Shown: positions 55,934 to 63,682 of the stretch, in pieces
Numbering within the stretch: the first letter of the stretch is position 1
How the letters are laid out: each line of letters begins with the position of its first letter
Source of the DNA: a virus
Reading direction: 5' to 3' (one strand)
Virus record (IMG/VR): IMGVR_UViG_3300012964_000010
Coordinates: 1-64,000 of that record
Length of the DNA stretch: 64,000 nt
The notes under the pieces: model-generated
Database searches by the model: none
The model's input: the letters and a program-made list of their open reading frames with translations, nothing else
Told to the model about the DNA's origin: nothing
Translations under genes and position numbers: made by a program

Positions 55934-56373
55934 TATGCTTTCCTTTTTGGATTATTAAAAATGTTCTCTTCATTCATTACACGAAACTGCATTCCGTGAT
56001 TTTTTGCAAATTCGTGTGCTGCGGCCCATTTATATGTATTCAACGCAACAGCAGCCTTGGCTCTCTGCGATTTAGCTTGTTCTAAGAATGTTTCTTTAGC
56101 TGGCTTAACTTCAATAATCTCAGTCTTTGTCTTACCATCAGCATCTGTATATGTAACAACAAAATCGGGTATATATACGGTATATTTACCGGTAAACGGA
56201 TTTATATAGGGTATTTTAAGGGACTCGCTTGCCCAGCTCGTAATATTCGGATGTGTGTCAAACTTCTCCATAACCTTAAATTCCCAAGATGAACGAAAAT
56301 ATATAGGATAGGTACCTACATATTTGTTAGGATTTGTCGGATTATATTGTCCTTGTACGTATTTATTAGCCAT
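55933..56373 (-). CDS. gp4: Head completion nuclease (gp4-like)
   Basis: 146 residues. MANKYVQGQYNPTNPNKYVGTYPIYFRSSWEFKVMEKFDTHPNITSW matches the gp4 head-completion family, and VYIPDFVV...IIEVKPAKE gives the D...ExK nuclease core. In T4, gp4 is needed to finish heads after packaging. It overlaps the small terminase by 1 bp. Confidence 0.85.
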   Translation of the reverse strand: MANKYVQGQYNPTNPNKYVGTYPIYFRSSWEFKVMEKFDTHPNITSWASESLKIPYINPFTGKYTVYIPDFVVTYTDADGKTKTEIIEVKPAKETFLEQAKSQRAKAAVALNTYKWAAAHEFAKNHGMQFRVMNEENIFNNPKRKA

Positions 56374-56377
56374 GATA

Positions 56378-57064
56378 TTATACTATTGGATCTAAGATAA
56401 CCAATTGTGGCATTGTTCCAGTTATACGCCACATGACATTATTACTATGCAAATCAAGTCTAAAATCTGAATTCGTCTTTATAACTGAATTAACTAATTT
56501 TATCGAGTCAAGAAGATCAGGGTCCTTGACAGTAGACGGAACACTAAAGGCATGATTCAGTACTACAAGAATAACATTTGCAACGGCTTCGCCAGTACGA
56601 TAGTCCTCACGCTCTAATTCACCAAACATATGTTCATATAAAGAAGCCATTAAGTCGAGATTGCCGACCAACTTCGCAGAATAAAATGGTACCAGTTTTT
56701 CAAGCTTAATATTATAATGCAATTTCTTGTCAGGCCCTCTCATTATATCAAGATCATGGATTACTGGAAAATATGGGTTTCCATGTCCCTTCTGTTCTCT
56801 GTCATATACTGCTGATAGATAGGATAGGTACCCATCTTCACTAACATTCTCCACAGGAACAGCTTTTACCAAATCTGATTTCGCAGCTTTTCCTAATTTT
56901 GTAATCTGACCCAATCGTTTACCAGATTCTATATCAAACGCTGCCCCGAGGGAACCTGAACCAGCATATTTTGCCTTAGATCCAGCACGAAGTCTTTTAG
57001 CATACTCGCCGGCGGTGGTTTTAGTTTGTCTCGGTGTAAAACTTATTAACTCAAATAGTTTCAT
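56378..57064 (-). CDS. Protein-kinase-like protein with capsid-targeting-like start
   Basis: 228 residues. The start MKLFELISFTPRQ fits the capsid-targeting-like pattern (L-F-E). A kinase fold is suggested: glycine loop GSGSLGAAF (35-43), hinge-like IKLEKLVPF (119-127), catalytic loop LDLHSNNVMWR (D204, N209) and ILDP (D225) in place of DFG. It ends straight after the last motif, lacking the C-lobe helices of full kinases. It would be a compact kinase or pseudo-kinase. It may enter the host with the DNA. Placed between the gp4-like gene and tail genes. Confidence 0.6.
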   Translation of the reverse strand: MKLFELISFTPRQTKTTAGEYAKRLRAGSKAKYAGSGSLGAAFDIESGKRLGQITKLGKAAKSDLVKAVPVENVSEDGYLSYLSAVYDREQKGHGNPYFPVIHDLDIMRGPDKKLHYNIKLEKLVPFYSAKLVGNLDLMASLYEHMFGELEREDYRTGEAVANVILVVLNHAFSVPSTVKDPDLLDSIKLVNSVIKTNSDFRLDLHSNNVMWRITGTMPQLVILDPIV

Positions 57065-57531
57065 GACCTTATTTCCCTTGCCTGTAAACTATTTTTGTTT
57101 GAGGTTGATGTAACAATCCCGACCTGATGACTAGGATCTCTCAATTCATTGAAAACTCTGTAAGCATCTGGTGATAATAGTAATTGCGAAGCTGAAGATT
57201 GTTCCAACAGGGCCTGTGGTGAAATTCCTAATGTGTTTGCAATATCAATCGCCAGCGAGGTCATTGCATCTGCATACATTGCACTTGCACCACGAGACAA
57301 AAAGTATGATCTTGTTGAATCATAAGAAGATGCCGAAAAATTGCCAACAACACCAACACCTAGAGCAGATTGTTGCAATGAGCTGGGGTCAGGGAACACC
57401 GTGGTGCCGGATGCATATTTAAAGGTATTTGCATATGTACCACCGACATTTTTAACAGTTTTTTGTGTTCCCAGATATGTAAGCATCTGCGAACTAAAAC
57501 GACCAATGGAAGCAATATTTGAATTAGCCAT
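57061..57531 (-). CDS. Late structural-like protein, unknown
   Basis: 156 residues, Ser/Ala/Thr-rich, few charges. NIASIGRFSSQMLTYLGTQ begins it. It lies between the tail-tube-fold protein and the kinase-like gene, sharing 4-8 bp with both. Probably a virion part. Confidence 0.55.
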   Translation of the reverse strand: MANSNIASIGRFSSQMLTYLGTQKTVKNVGGTYANTFKYASGTTVFPDPSSLQQSALGVGVVGNFSASSYDSTRSYFLSRGASAMYADAMTSLAIDIANTLGISPQALLEQSSASQLLLSPDAYRVFNELRDPSHQVGIVTSTSNKNSLQAREIRS

Positions 57532-58786
57532 TTCCTGAGACCCTATTCATGTCGAGATATCCACCGGCTGCCGGTGGAGGTGCAGTTGATGTAAAGGAAC
57601 GGGCCTGCACCGGTGGCGAACCACCACCAACATACGGCTTTGGTGAAATCTGTGCAAGACCATTTAGGGCACTTGCACTCACTCGTCTTACAACCTGATC
57701 CGATATAAAGGCACCGGTAACGCTTCCGAGAGCTGATTGTGTATTCTTACCAATTCTCTGAAGTATTGGATTGTCAGAATGTAACAATGGGTTATTAGAT
57801 TCAACAAAATCAAGCAATGTGGCATTAAATGCAAGTGAGGGTAATTCTAAGAATTCACCATGTTCAAATGGTTCCGTAGATGAATTGTTATTTGTTTCCC
57901 CACCACCCAATTTCATATTTTGAATTGTATAATAGGCATATTCGTAATCAAAGGTAAAGGTGAGCTCTAAAGTTTTATCACCTGCTGCATAATTTAGAAC
58001 ATCATGTGTAAATGCTGCTATTCTTGGATTAACAAGCGTGACTTGGTTAAATCTTCCAGCATGTACCTGATAAATGTCAATTGATTGTATTAAATTCCTA
58101 ATATTTTGTACTGTGGCTAAATTGAATCCGAAATTGTGATTATCTAATTTATCACTGACAATATTCTGTAATGCACTCTTGTCACCATTTGTGCTGATAG
58201 GTGAATTAAATCCTGTCGGTGAATTACTTTGAAATAAATTAGTAACACTCGATGGAAGATTTGCAATATTGGGATTTACTGCTGGTGTTATATTATGCAA
58301 TAAGGTCTCAACACTCATGGGTTGATTATTCTGTTGTGATTGTTTCGGTGTATTCTTGCCTGGCTCATTTCCATCTGCAAAATAATACCTATAATACATA
58401 TCCCAGAATTTTAGTGTCTTACCATCCGCTACATCATGAAAAACCATCTTAACGGGCTCAAACTTAATACCGGTTTGACTTAACCTTTTTCTGTTATATT
58501 GGTTTAACGGTGTAGTTTCAATCTTCATAGATGGCATATCAACCGTCTTTACAAGTGGCATAACCTGTACAAGATCGGCACCATTAAAGAATTGCGAAAC
58601 ATAGTCTTTAGCAGTACCTACCTGATTAAGATTGATATTAATATAATATTCAAACGGGAATCGTGGCTGATTCCTGTAAAGAGCTCGCGAATCTTGATTA
58701 AAATTATATGTAGCGTGGCGCGAATTCTTTTCGTAAAAGAAACCAGCACCAGTTAATGAGGTAAGAAGGCTTGAGAATGATGGCAT
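57524..58786 (-). CDS. Baseplate or tail-tube-fold protein
   Basis: 420 residues. FEYYININLNQVG and QVMPLVKTVDMPSMKIETTPLNQYNRKRLSQTGIKFEPVKMVFHDVADGKTLKFWDMYYRYYFADG look like the tail-tube fold (gp19/gp54 type), followed by an insertion of about 130 residues and then LELTFTFDYEYAYYTIQNM. Such proteins start the tube at the baseplate or bridge tube to tape measure. The late box ends 5 bp before ATG, so a leaderless mRNA is expected. Confidence 0.55.
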   Translation of the reverse strand: MPSFSSLLTSLTGAGFFYEKNSRHATYNFNQDSRALYRNQPRFPFEYYININLNQVGTAKDYVSQFFNGADLVQVMPLVKTVDMPSMKIETTPLNQYNRKRLSQTGIKFEPVKMVFHDVADGKTLKFWDMYYRYYFADGNEPGKNTPKQSQQNNQPMSVETLLHNITPAVNPNIANLPSSVTNLFQSNSPTGFNSPISTNGDKSALQNIVSDKLDNHNFGFNLATVQNIRNLIQSIDIYQVHAGRFNQVTLVNPRIAAFTHDVLNYAAGDKTLELTFTFDYEYAYYTIQNMKLGGGETNNNSSTEPFEHGEFLELPSLAFNATLLDFVESNNPLLHSDNPILQRIGKNTQSALGSVTGAFISDQVVRRVSASALNGLAQISPKPYVGGGSPPVQARSFTSTAPPPAAGGYLDMNRVSGNG

Positions 58787-58791
58787 ATTAT

Positions 58792-58799
58792 TATTTATC
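58792..58799 (-). promoter_or_regulatory. Late promoter box abutting the 57524 gene
   Basis: GATAAATA on minus, 5 bp from the ATG at 58786. No Shine-Dalgarno can fit. Confidence 0.65.
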
Positions 58800-58827
58800 T
58801 TTTCTTCTAGACTGATATTTTTCTAAA

Positions 58828-58854
58828 AATATAGGGGCAAAAAGCCCCTATATT
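58828..58854 (-). terminator. Terminator after the tail tube gene
   Basis: 11-bp stem AATATAGGGGC/GCCCCTATATT around loop AAAAA, followed on minus by TTTTTAG-type T-rich DNA. Confidence 0.8.
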
Positions 58855-58874
58855 GATTAGTATTAAATAATTCA

Positions 58875-59489
58875 TTAACCGAATGTTGTACCACCGGCAG
58901 GACTTGCGATGTTCGGATATGGATTTCCGCCAACAGTTGTACCATTGTTTGTGTTTGGACCAGAAACGTTTGTAGCGTTATCGTAGCGAATTGTTAATGT
59001 CACTGTCTGTGGATCGCCGCTGGCATAATCACCCTCGCCATATTGTGCACCTGTAATCCAGCAACCTTCAAGTACCCACGATTCAAGTTGTTCATTATCA
59101 GTACCATCAAGTGAATGAATTTCCATTGCAAATTTATAGTTGATACCTGCGACTGCGCTAGTCTGCTCAAAATGGTTCATTTGTTTCTGAACCTGCGCTC
59201 CAACAGTTGATATTACTGCATTGGTAATATCATCTCGTAATACAACTTCCACTGTTTCAAAGGAATGCTTACCTTGAATCCATGCAACAGAATTGTAGGA
59301 ATCAAGTTTTACCTCTTCATAATTGACTTTCGGTCTTGTGCATGTGACCACATTTTGCGTCATTTCGCGCAAGCCGTTATTCTCACCGAAATTCTGCCAG
59401 ACAATTCTGAAACGATATTTCTGCTTCGGGTGTAATATACCAAGCTTGTTCCCATCAAGCGGAACACCGAATTTGGATAAAGTTGCCAT
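58875..59489 (-). CDS. gp19: Tail tube protein (gp19)
   Basis: 204 residues. KQKYRFRIVWQNFGENNGLREMTQNVVTCTRPKVNYEEVKLDSYNS is the typical tail-tube start, then YKFAMEIHSLDGTDNEQLESWVLEGCWITGAQYGEGDYASGDPQTVTLTIRYDNA. It forms hexameric rings inside the contractile sheath. It has its own late promoter, an AGGAGAA Shine-Dalgarno and a strong terminator, as expected for a major protein. Confidence 0.93.
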   Translation of the reverse strand: MATLSKFGVPLDGNKLGILHPKQKYRFRIVWQNFGENNGLREMTQNVVTCTRPKVNYEEVKLDSYNSVAWIQGKHSFETVEVVLRDDITNAVISTVGAQVQKQMNHFEQTSAVAGINYKFAMEIHSLDGTDNEQLESWVLEGCWITGAQYGEGDYASGDPQTVTLTIRYDNATNVSGPNTNNGTTVGGNPYPNIASPAGGTTFG

Positions 59490-59514
59490 TTATTTCTCCT
59501 GCTTTTAGCTAATA

Positions 59515-60228
59515 CTATTTATCAATTTCGTGAAAATTTTTTATCGCCGATATTCCGTTGAAATTATTAATTGTATATGCCTCTCCAGCATCGACAATAC
59601 ATTCATATGGAAAAATTCCATAGCCATTAGATCCCCATGTTGGCCCGAGAGAATTGGCTATAATAAATGATCCATTATTTAGATTATCATCGTACCCGAT
59701 TATTGTTGAGGCATGACCTCGTAAATAAGTATTATCAAATCTGTTGAGTGGTTTATATATTTGTTCCGTGATCGGACCTTTTATTTTCCAAAATAATTGT
59801 CCAGCTAGAAATCCGATTATAACTGGTTTCCCATTTGCTAATTGTTCCTTAATGTTTTGTATGTTGATTGGCACAGTTTCGTAATCGATAAGTTTTCTGT
59901 GAATGGCAGCATCTATGGCAGCCGTTGATGGCATAATATTTTCAGATCTGTATCTGTATGGCCAAAGATTTTCTGGAGGTACGCCATATTGTTGTAGTGC
60001 GGAAAGAGTATCTTTAAGACTCGCACCATGACAATCGAGCCTACCAGCAAGCTTTCTGGTCATGTAATATACAAATAACCGAGACAGAAATTCATGCTTT
60101 CCTGCTCTCGCCAATATAATTTCAATTGCGAGTATAGAAGCACATGCAGTACAAGAACTTATATTTCCTTGTGTATGTATTAATTGTACGTGCTCGTGTA
60201 AATCAACCGATGCAGGTAATGAGTGCAT
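59515..60228 (-). CDS. Papain-like (C1A) cysteine protease
   Basis: 237 residues. The papain set is intact and in order: QGNISSCTACAS (Gln20, catalytic Cys26), LRGHASTIIGYDD (His172) and ANSLGPTWGSNGYGIFP (Asn192). There is no signal peptide or pro-domain. It lies between tail tube and tail sheath genes and is expressed from a late box 4 bp upstream of ATG. It may process a virion protein, act on host envelope proteins, or cut host factors. Unusual in T4-like tail operons. Confidence 0.85.
   Translation of the reverse strand: MHSLPASVDLHEHVQLIHTQGNISSCTACASILAIEIILARAGKHEFLSRLFVYYMTRKLAGRLDCHGASLKDTLSALQQYGVPPENLWPYRYRSENIMPSTAAIDAAIHRKLIDYETVPINIQNIKEQLANGKPVIIGFLAGQLFWKIKGPITEQIYKPLNRFDNTYLRGHASTIIGYDDNLNNGSFIIANSLGPTWGSNGYGIFPYECIVDAGEAYTINNFNGISAIKNFHEIDK
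59516..59523 (-). promoter_or_regulatory. Late promoter box of the tail tube gene
   Basis: GATAAATA on minus, 26 bp before the ATG at 59489. Confidence 0.75.
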
Positions 60229-60232
60229 ATCT

Positions 60233-60240
60233 TATTTATA
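60233..60240 (-). promoter_or_regulatory. Late promoter box abutting the protease gene
   Basis: Exact TATAAATA on minus, 4 bp before the ATG at 60228, and directly after the terminator of the sheath gene. Confidence 0.7.
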
Positions 60241-60243
60241 CAG

Positions 60244-60277
60244 ACAAAAAAATACCCCCCTAGTGGGAGGTATTTTG
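60244..60277 (-). terminator. Terminator after the tail sheath gene
   Basis: On minus, AAAATACC-TCCC, a 4-nt turn, then GGGGGGTATTTT followed by more T: a G+C-rich stem with one mismatch and a T run. Confidence 0.8.
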
Positions 60278-60289
60278 AACAGATTTAAA

Positions 60290-62848
60290 TTAAGCTGTTA
60301 AGCTAGAACCAGTATTCTTGATACGAATTGGAATATAAATAAATTCAATTGCCTTAACTGGCTGAATTGCAATATCAATCCAAAGTTCGTTTCTGTCGAT
60401 TCGAGCCGGTGTATTATTGCTCAAATCACAAACAACCAAGAAATCATATAAACCGCGTAGTGTGATAAGTTCGGATAAGAAACGATCAAACGCATCTTTA
60501 ACTGCCTTACGTGTTGTTGTATCATTTGGCTCAAACAAGAATGGTTGAGAAAGATTGTTCAACTGATAACGCAAATAATTTTCTAAACGAACTACATTAA
60601 TACGGTCTGTGGCACTTGCATAAGACTGGCGTGTTTTTTGACCAAATACAACAATACCACCTGTGGGCATAGTACGGATCGGATTAATACCATTCTGATA
60701 CAATATGTCACGTTGACCTTCATTTAACTTGGTAGGAATATATTGTCCGCTGGCATTAACATAACCAACCGATGCTGCATTGTTGACAACGCCGCGTTGT
60801 AGACCAGCAGGTGCAAACCATGGATATGAAACCTGGTCATTATATGCAATTGTACGAAGTGCCATATGCGATGGAGGAACAACAACATCAGTTCCATCAA
60901 CATTGGTACTTAAACCACTTGGATACCATGCAGCAAAATATTTGCTTGCAGATACAAGTCCGTCGGTCCCGTTATCGTATGCTAGATTTGCATTGGTTGA
61001 CCAACTCTGTAGTGCTGTACCTGTCGGGCTTAATGTAAACGGCGTATCACCGACAACGAATGCAGTTTGTTTGCGATCTTCATTTAAGATAAGCATTTCA
61101 TCGATTGCTTCAACAAATCCTGGTGCTGCAATTAAATTAAAATACATATCTTCTGCACGAATTTCGTCATTAGATGTGATCAATGATTGGATTGCACGAA
61201 CAATGGTAATCTGTTGAGCTGCTGCACCCATATAAGGTACTCCACCCGGATTATTACCAGATGTTGTAACCCAACGACCTGTTGATCCATTGTTTGTATT
61301 ATCTCCAGATGCAGTTACGTTATTATAAACATATGGAGATTCCCATACCTTGACATTATTTGTTGAGAAACGACTATTCCATAATAGGAATCCCTTTGGA
61401 TACAATGCTGCTGACGGTGCGTCTGGATCTAAGTCCGGATGATCTCCACCACCATTGTTTGCACCAGTACCAATTGTGCCGCCGAGTTTAAATCCCGGAT
61501 TTGGACGAGCATCTTCAAAGATAATACCATTTGGTGTAGTTTGATCAGTATTATTTACTAATACCCATGCTGTGCCATTCCACCGCTTAATAACTGGATA
61601 TGGTGTAAGATCTGTATCAACCCATATATCGCCCGCTATTAGTGTCGGTGCTGGCACATTATCTCTTGGGTCGGCAGTCTGTGCATATAATGTTGGATTA
61701 CCTGTTGTGCCAGGTAATGTGAAACCAGGTAATGTACAATTCATCCAGTGATTAGCACCATCGTTGACAAGAATGTCAACGGTGGATTTACCTGTACTAT
61801 CAAGTCCAAGTAATGCATTAAACCAAAGTTGACCATTTGTTGGACCTTGAGTCGGCACTGTAGGGGAACCAACAATTGTGGTCATCGCTGCCCATGGGCC
61901 AGTTGCACCCGATGATAATTTAAATTCTAAGCTGTTTGCAGAGCCGAATGGAACAGGTTGAGCATAAATCTGACCTGCAGAAAGTGTAGCACCTGTGCTA
62001 TAATAGGTATTGGCTGCTGTATCATCTGTTAAAATTGGAGTCTCAACTTGAACAAATTGTGCAAGTGTAGCATCCATTCTACGTAATACAAGGTTTGCAC
62101 CCTGTGCTGGAGATGTTGTCTTAACCCAATACTGGGCTGTAGTTGCAACATTTGTTAGATCAGGCCATACAGATTGTACTATAATACTGGATGCACCTAA
62201 AGCACCAGTTAATTGAGCCCAGACACCAGCTGCTTTAACCCAGTACGAAAGAATGCCTGATGCAGTCTGGAAAACAACAGCGTGATTACCATTTATACCA
62301 TCGCCGGGAACTGGTACATTTGATGTACCAGTTGCAAAATTATATTTGAAATCAATTGTTACAGGTGTCCATACTTCATTGGGAAACGTTCCTGCCCGTA
62401 CAAATAATCCGTATGCGGTGCCGGTTGAAGACTCGTCAAGCCAATATGTTCCGACTGCTGCTGGACTTGTTGGTTGAACTGGTGTTGCTTCAAGTTGTGC
62501 TGTATCAATATCGGCACGGATAACGCGAGCTAAATTAGAAATACCGAGATAAGAATATGCTGCCAAAAGACCATATTCGTTTAACGGATATCCATTTATT
62601 GAAGTTCCACTAACACTATAGAAAACTGGGTCACCAAAAGTTTGAACAAGATCACGTTGAGAAGTAATCGAATATACTGTGCCTGCGGTTGCTTTGGTTG
62701 TACCAACAGCAACTGTCGTGCCAGTCGGATCCATCTTGTCTTGTTGTGTAGCGATAAAAATTAGAGGTACTGTTCCTGGACCGGCGCCGACATTGATCGA
62801 TTGATCAATAACCGAGATACTTACGCCTGGTGATACTAATGTTGCCAT
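60290..62848 (-). CDS. gp18: Tail sheath protein (gp18) with large insertion
   Basis: 852 residues, about 190 more than T4 gp18. The start MATLVSPGVSISVIDQS and the C-terminal half (GFVEAIDEMLILNEDRKQ, GIVVFGQKTRQSYASATDRINVVRLENYLRYQL, ELWIDIAIQPVKAIEFIYIPIRI) are sheath signatures. Between residues about 125 and 440 lie several W-containing beta modules: GTYWLDES, AQYWVKTT, GQLWFNA, GDIWVDTD, each about 65-100 residues apart. These probably project from the sheath surface. Late promoter 40 bp upstream; terminator after the gene. Confidence 0.92.
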   Translation of the reverse strand: MATLVSPGVSISVIDQSINVGAGPGTVPLIFIATQQDKMDPTGTTVAVGTTKATAGTVYSITSQRDLVQTFGDPVFYSVSGTSINGYPLNEYGLLAAYSYLGISNLARVIRADIDTAQLEATPVQPTSPAAVGTYWLDESSTGTAYGLFVRAGTFPNEVWTPVTIDFKYNFATGTSNVPVPGDGINGNHAVVFQTASGILSYWVKAAGVWAQLTGALGASSIIVQSVWPDLTNVATTAQYWVKTTSPAQGANLVLRRMDATLAQFVQVETPILTDDTAANTYYSTGATLSAGQIYAQPVPFGSANSLEFKLSSGATGPWAAMTTIVGSPTVPTQGPTNGQLWFNALLGLDSTGKSTVDILVNDGANHWMNCTLPGFTLPGTTGNPTLYAQTADPRDNVPAPTLIAGDIWVDTDLTPYPVIKRWNGTAWVLVNNTDQTTPNGIIFEDARPNPGFKLGGTIGTGANNGGGDHPDLDPDAPSAALYPKGFLLWNSRFSTNNVKVWESPYVYNNVTASGDNTNNGSTGRWVTTSGNNPGGVPYMGAAAQQITIVRAIQSLITSNDEIRAEDMYFNLIAAPGFVEAIDEMLILNEDRKQTAFVVGDTPFTLSPTGTALQSWSTNANLAYDNGTDGLVSASKYFAAWYPSGLSTNVDGTDVVVPPSHMALRTIAYNDQVSYPWFAPAGLQRGVVNNAASVGYVNASGQYIPTKLNEGQRDILYQNGINPIRTMPTGGIVVFGQKTRQSYASATDRINVVRLENYLRYQLNNLSQPFLFEPNDTTTRKAVKDAFDRFLSELITLRGLYDFLVVCDLSNNTPARIDRNELWIDIAIQPVKAIEFIYIPIRIKNTGSSLTA

Positions 62849-62888
62849 TGTTGATAAACTCCTATGAAGGTTTTGCTTCTGTTATGAG

Positions 62889-62896
62889 TATTTATC
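62889..62896 (-). promoter_or_regulatory. Late promoter box of the sheath gene
   Basis: GATAAATA on minus, 40 bp before the ATG at 62848, with AGGAG before the start. Confidence 0.75.
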
Positions 62897-62937
62897 AACT
62901 TTAGTATTAAAGACGCTGCAAACGAAACTTCAATAAA

Positions 62938-63570
62938 TTATAGTAGTCTGGATACTATTTCACTAACCTGCGCCTGGAGAATATCAACAGTATCATCGTT
63001 ATTTAGTTCATAATTAAATTTTGAACCAATCCACGCCCATTCACTAAAATGTGCATCAGAATAAGTCTTAGTCATGATTTCTTTAGCAATGGAGTTACCC
63101 TTATTTGCCATTAAAGCAGTTTCATACCACACCGGGCTCGGACCACGATTTACCCTAATCATAATTCCGCCCTGATCTTGAATAAATTTAATCTCGTTAG
63201 GAAATCTTACATCACTGATAACAACATGCTGATCGGGATTTTTACGAATTCGATTCTCTAATGTTAGAAACCAAATTCCTTCGTTGAAATGATTACGTAA
63301 AGAATCAGTGCCCACCAATTGCAAAGCAAGCCGTGGACTAAAGCCCGGAATATTCAGTTTTGCTTCCCACCACGGATCAACTATTTCTCTCCATTCGCGT
63401 GATTCTGTTGTGTCTCCCTCGAGCATATCTCGTGGCCAATCAAATATCATTGCACAAGCATCTTTAAGGCTTGCTGCGAAACTATCTTGTCTAAATTTGT
63501 ATTGTTCTGTTAGATATGTGGCTACCGTACCTTTGCCACTATTAATAAAACCGCTCACTCCAACTATCAT
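62938..63570 (-). CDS. Deoxynucleoside monophosphate kinase (gp1-like)
   Basis: 210 residues. P-loop GVSGFINSGKGTVATYL near the start, then FDWPRDMLEGDTTESREWREIVDPWW, PRLALQLVGTD and VVISDVRFPNEI. This matches phage dNMP kinases (T4 gp1), which lift dGMP, dTMP or modified dCMP to diphosphates. It complements ThyX and NrdA/NrdB. If the phage makes modified bases, this kinase could be selective for them; that is not seen directly. Confidence 0.85.
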   Translation of the reverse strand: MIVGVSGFINSGKGTVATYLTEQYKFRQDSFAASLKDACAMIFDWPRDMLEGDTTESREWREIVDPWWEAKLNIPGFSPRLALQLVGTDSLRNHFNEGIWFLTLENRIRKNPDQHVVISDVRFPNEIKFIQDQGGIMIRVNRGPSPVWYETALMANKGNSIAKEIMTKTYSDAHFSEWAWIGSKFNYELNNDDTVDILQAQVSEIVSRLL

Positions 63571-63682
63571 AAAAAGCCCTTAAACTAAGTTTTATGTAGT
63601 TATACAAAAACTTATTTGATGGCTAATGATTTTGTTAGAAACTAATTGCATGACCCGATGGCGGCTTTAATCCCCGATAATA
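63571..63682. other. Intergenic gap without clear features
   Basis: About 110 bp, A+T-rich. I see no promoter box, no hairpin of note and no frame of useful length. AAGG close to the dNMP kinase ATG may be its Shine-Dalgarno. Confidence 0.5.
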
